From assembly GCF_034377145.1 (NCBI RefSeq), contig NZ_CP139707.1:1125001-1189000 (forward strand): a DNA stretch of 64,000 nucleotides, written 5' to 3'. The notes beneath the pieces are model-generated. The model worked only from the letters and a program-made list of their open reading frames with translations. It was not told the origin of the DNA and searched no databases. Of the stretch, positions 63,078 through 64,000 are shown piece by piece. Source of the stretch: Sulfitobacter sp. OXR-159. Lineage in GTDB: Bacteria > Pseudomonadota > Alphaproteobacteria > Rhodobacterales > Rhodobacteraceae. A program made the position numbers and the translations under genes. Every line of letters starts with the position of its first letter. Positions within the stretch are counted from its first letter, which is position 1.

Positions 63078-64000
63078 TTGAAGATCGGGACACCAAAAGA
63101 AATATTTGAGGGCGAGAACCGGGTCGCAATGACGCCGGACAGCGCGCTGCAACTGCAAAAGCTTGGGCATACATGCGTCATCGAAACCGGCGCCGGTGCG
63201 GCTGCGGGCTTTGACGATGCCGCATATGAGGGCGCAGGCGTCGAGGTGGTGAATACCGCCGCTGCTCTCTACAAGGCCGCCGATGTGGTTGCCAAGGTGC
63301 GCCCGCCGTCTGACGCCGAGGTCAAGCGCCTGCGCGCGGGCCAGACGCTCATTTCCATGTTCAACCCTGCGGGCAACAAAGAGCTGATGGAGGCCGCCGC
63401 CGCCAAAGGCGCGACCGTCATGGCGATGGACATGGTGCCGCGCATCAGCCGTGCCCAGAAGATGGACGCGCTGTCCTCCATGGCCAATATCGCGGGCTAC
63501 CGTGCGGTCATTGAGGCGGGCAACAACTTTGGCCGTTTCTTCACCGGGCAGATCACGGCGGCGGGCAAGGTGCCCCCTGCGAAGGTTCTGGTCGTCGGCG
63601 CGGGTGTTGCGGGTCTTGCCGCCATCGGCACATCGACCTCGCTGGGTGCCATCACGCTCGCGTTCGACGTGCGCCCCGAAGTGGCCGAACAGGTCGAATC
63701 GATGGGCGCTGAGTTTGTCTATCTCGACTTTGAAGAAGAACAGGCCGATGGGTCGGCTTCGGGCGGTTATGCCTCTGTTTCCTCGCCCGAATTCCGCGAA
63801 GCGCAATTGGCCAAGTTCCGCGAATTGGCGCCTGATGTGGACATCGTCATCACCACGGCGCTGATCCCCAACCGCGAAGCACCCGAGCTTTGGACCGAGG
63901 ACATGGTGCAGGCGATGAAGCCCGGCTCCGTGATCGTCGATCTCGCGGCAGAGAAGGGCGGCAACTGCAAGCTCACCAAGATGGACGAGAAGATCGTCAC
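63078..64000 (+). CDS. pntA: NAD(P) transhydrogenase subunit alpha, 3' part beyond the window
   Basis: 307 residues are visible before the right edge. The N terminus MKIGTPKEIFEGENRVAMTPDSALQLQKLGH and the NAD-binding domain (VLVVGAGVAGLAAIGTSTSLGA) are those of PntA, which with PntB couples proton entry to NADPH formation in the inner membrane. The start codon is TTG at 63078; no in-frame ATG is better placed. The gene is cut by the window edge. Confidence 0.95.
   Translation, partial: MKIGTPKEIFEGENRVAMTPDSALQLQKLGHTCVIETGAGAAAGFDDAAYEGAGVEVVNTAAALYKAADVVAKVRPPSDAEVKRLRAGQTLISMFNPAGNKELMEAAAAKGATVMAMDMVPRISRAQKMDALSSMANIAGYRAVIEAGNNFGRFFTGQITAAGKVPPAKVLVVGAGVAGLAAIGTSTSLGAITLAFDVRPEVAEQVESMGAEFVYLDFEEEQADGSASGGYASVSSPEFREAQLAKFRELAPDVDIVITTALIPNREAPELWTEDMVQAMKPGSVIVDLAAEKGGNCKLTKMDEKIV

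Overview
The window is GC-rich (roughly low 60s percent by eye), tightly packed alphaproteobacterial chromosome, most likely from the Roseobacter branch of the Rhodobacterales (Sulfitobacter-like). The reasons are the two DUF2484 genes inside the mur/fts cluster, a DUF1127 gene followed by CCUCCUCCC-loop hairpin RNAs, a long structured mraZ leader, the CobS/CobT aerobic cobaltochelatase, and the type of FtsZ, PntA and ClC present. No rRNA, tRNA, CRISPR array or prophage was seen. The taxonomic call is an inference from gene content, not a database result.

Layout. 1-8475: a cut VOC-family gene, pyruvate carboxylase, an FMN-dependent alpha-hydroxy-acid dehydrogenase and a PAS-domain protein (all minus), then a UvrD/PcrA helicase (plus). 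8476-9535: a regulatory island with a DUF1127 gene, four CCUCCUCCC hairpins behind it ending in a terminator, and a second, separate array of four such hairpins. 9536-11387: Mrp/ApbC ATPase and a membrane protein. 11388-12163: a 776-base gap before mraZ holding phased TGGGA repeats (candidate MraZ operators) and a strong hairpin that resembles the end of the Rhodobacter UpsM leader RNA.

12164-39896 is the division and cell wall (dcw) region: mraZ, rsmH, ftsL, ftsI, murE, murF, mraY, [glsA, minus], murD, [IS630 element], [flavoprotein, minus; redoxin, plus], ftsW, murG, murC, two DUF2484 genes, a third small membrane protein, murB, ddl, ftsQ, ftsA, ftsZ, then lpxC, bamD and recN. Many junctions overlap by 1-4 bases, so the blocks are probably co-transcribed and translationally coupled. 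Together they carry precursor synthesis from UDP-MurNAc through lipid II to septal synthesis and Z-ring assembly, with outer-membrane genes (lpxC, bamD) attached. Three insertions break the ancestral order: glsA, the IS630 element, and the flavoprotein/redoxin pair.

39959-64000: ClC transporter, DUF427 protein, M24 aminopeptidase P, cobT, a PRC-barrel protein on the other strand, cobS, a J-domain protein, bolA, a DUF4177-like protein, a thioesterase overlapping gatB, an orphan 424-residue protein, a lytic transglycosylase-like protein, a PH-like membrane protein, aminopeptidase N, a small membrane protein, malate synthase G, a class I amidotransferase-like hydrolase, a degenerate-looking REP-associated transposase, an SDR dehydrogenase, an outer-membrane barrel-like protein and the first part of pntA, which runs off the right edge.

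The observations most worth following are the paired CCUCCUCCC RNA arrays, the mraZ leader with its unusually large set of 10-base-phased TGGGA repeats, and the IS630 copy that landed exactly on a stop codon between two convergent genes.
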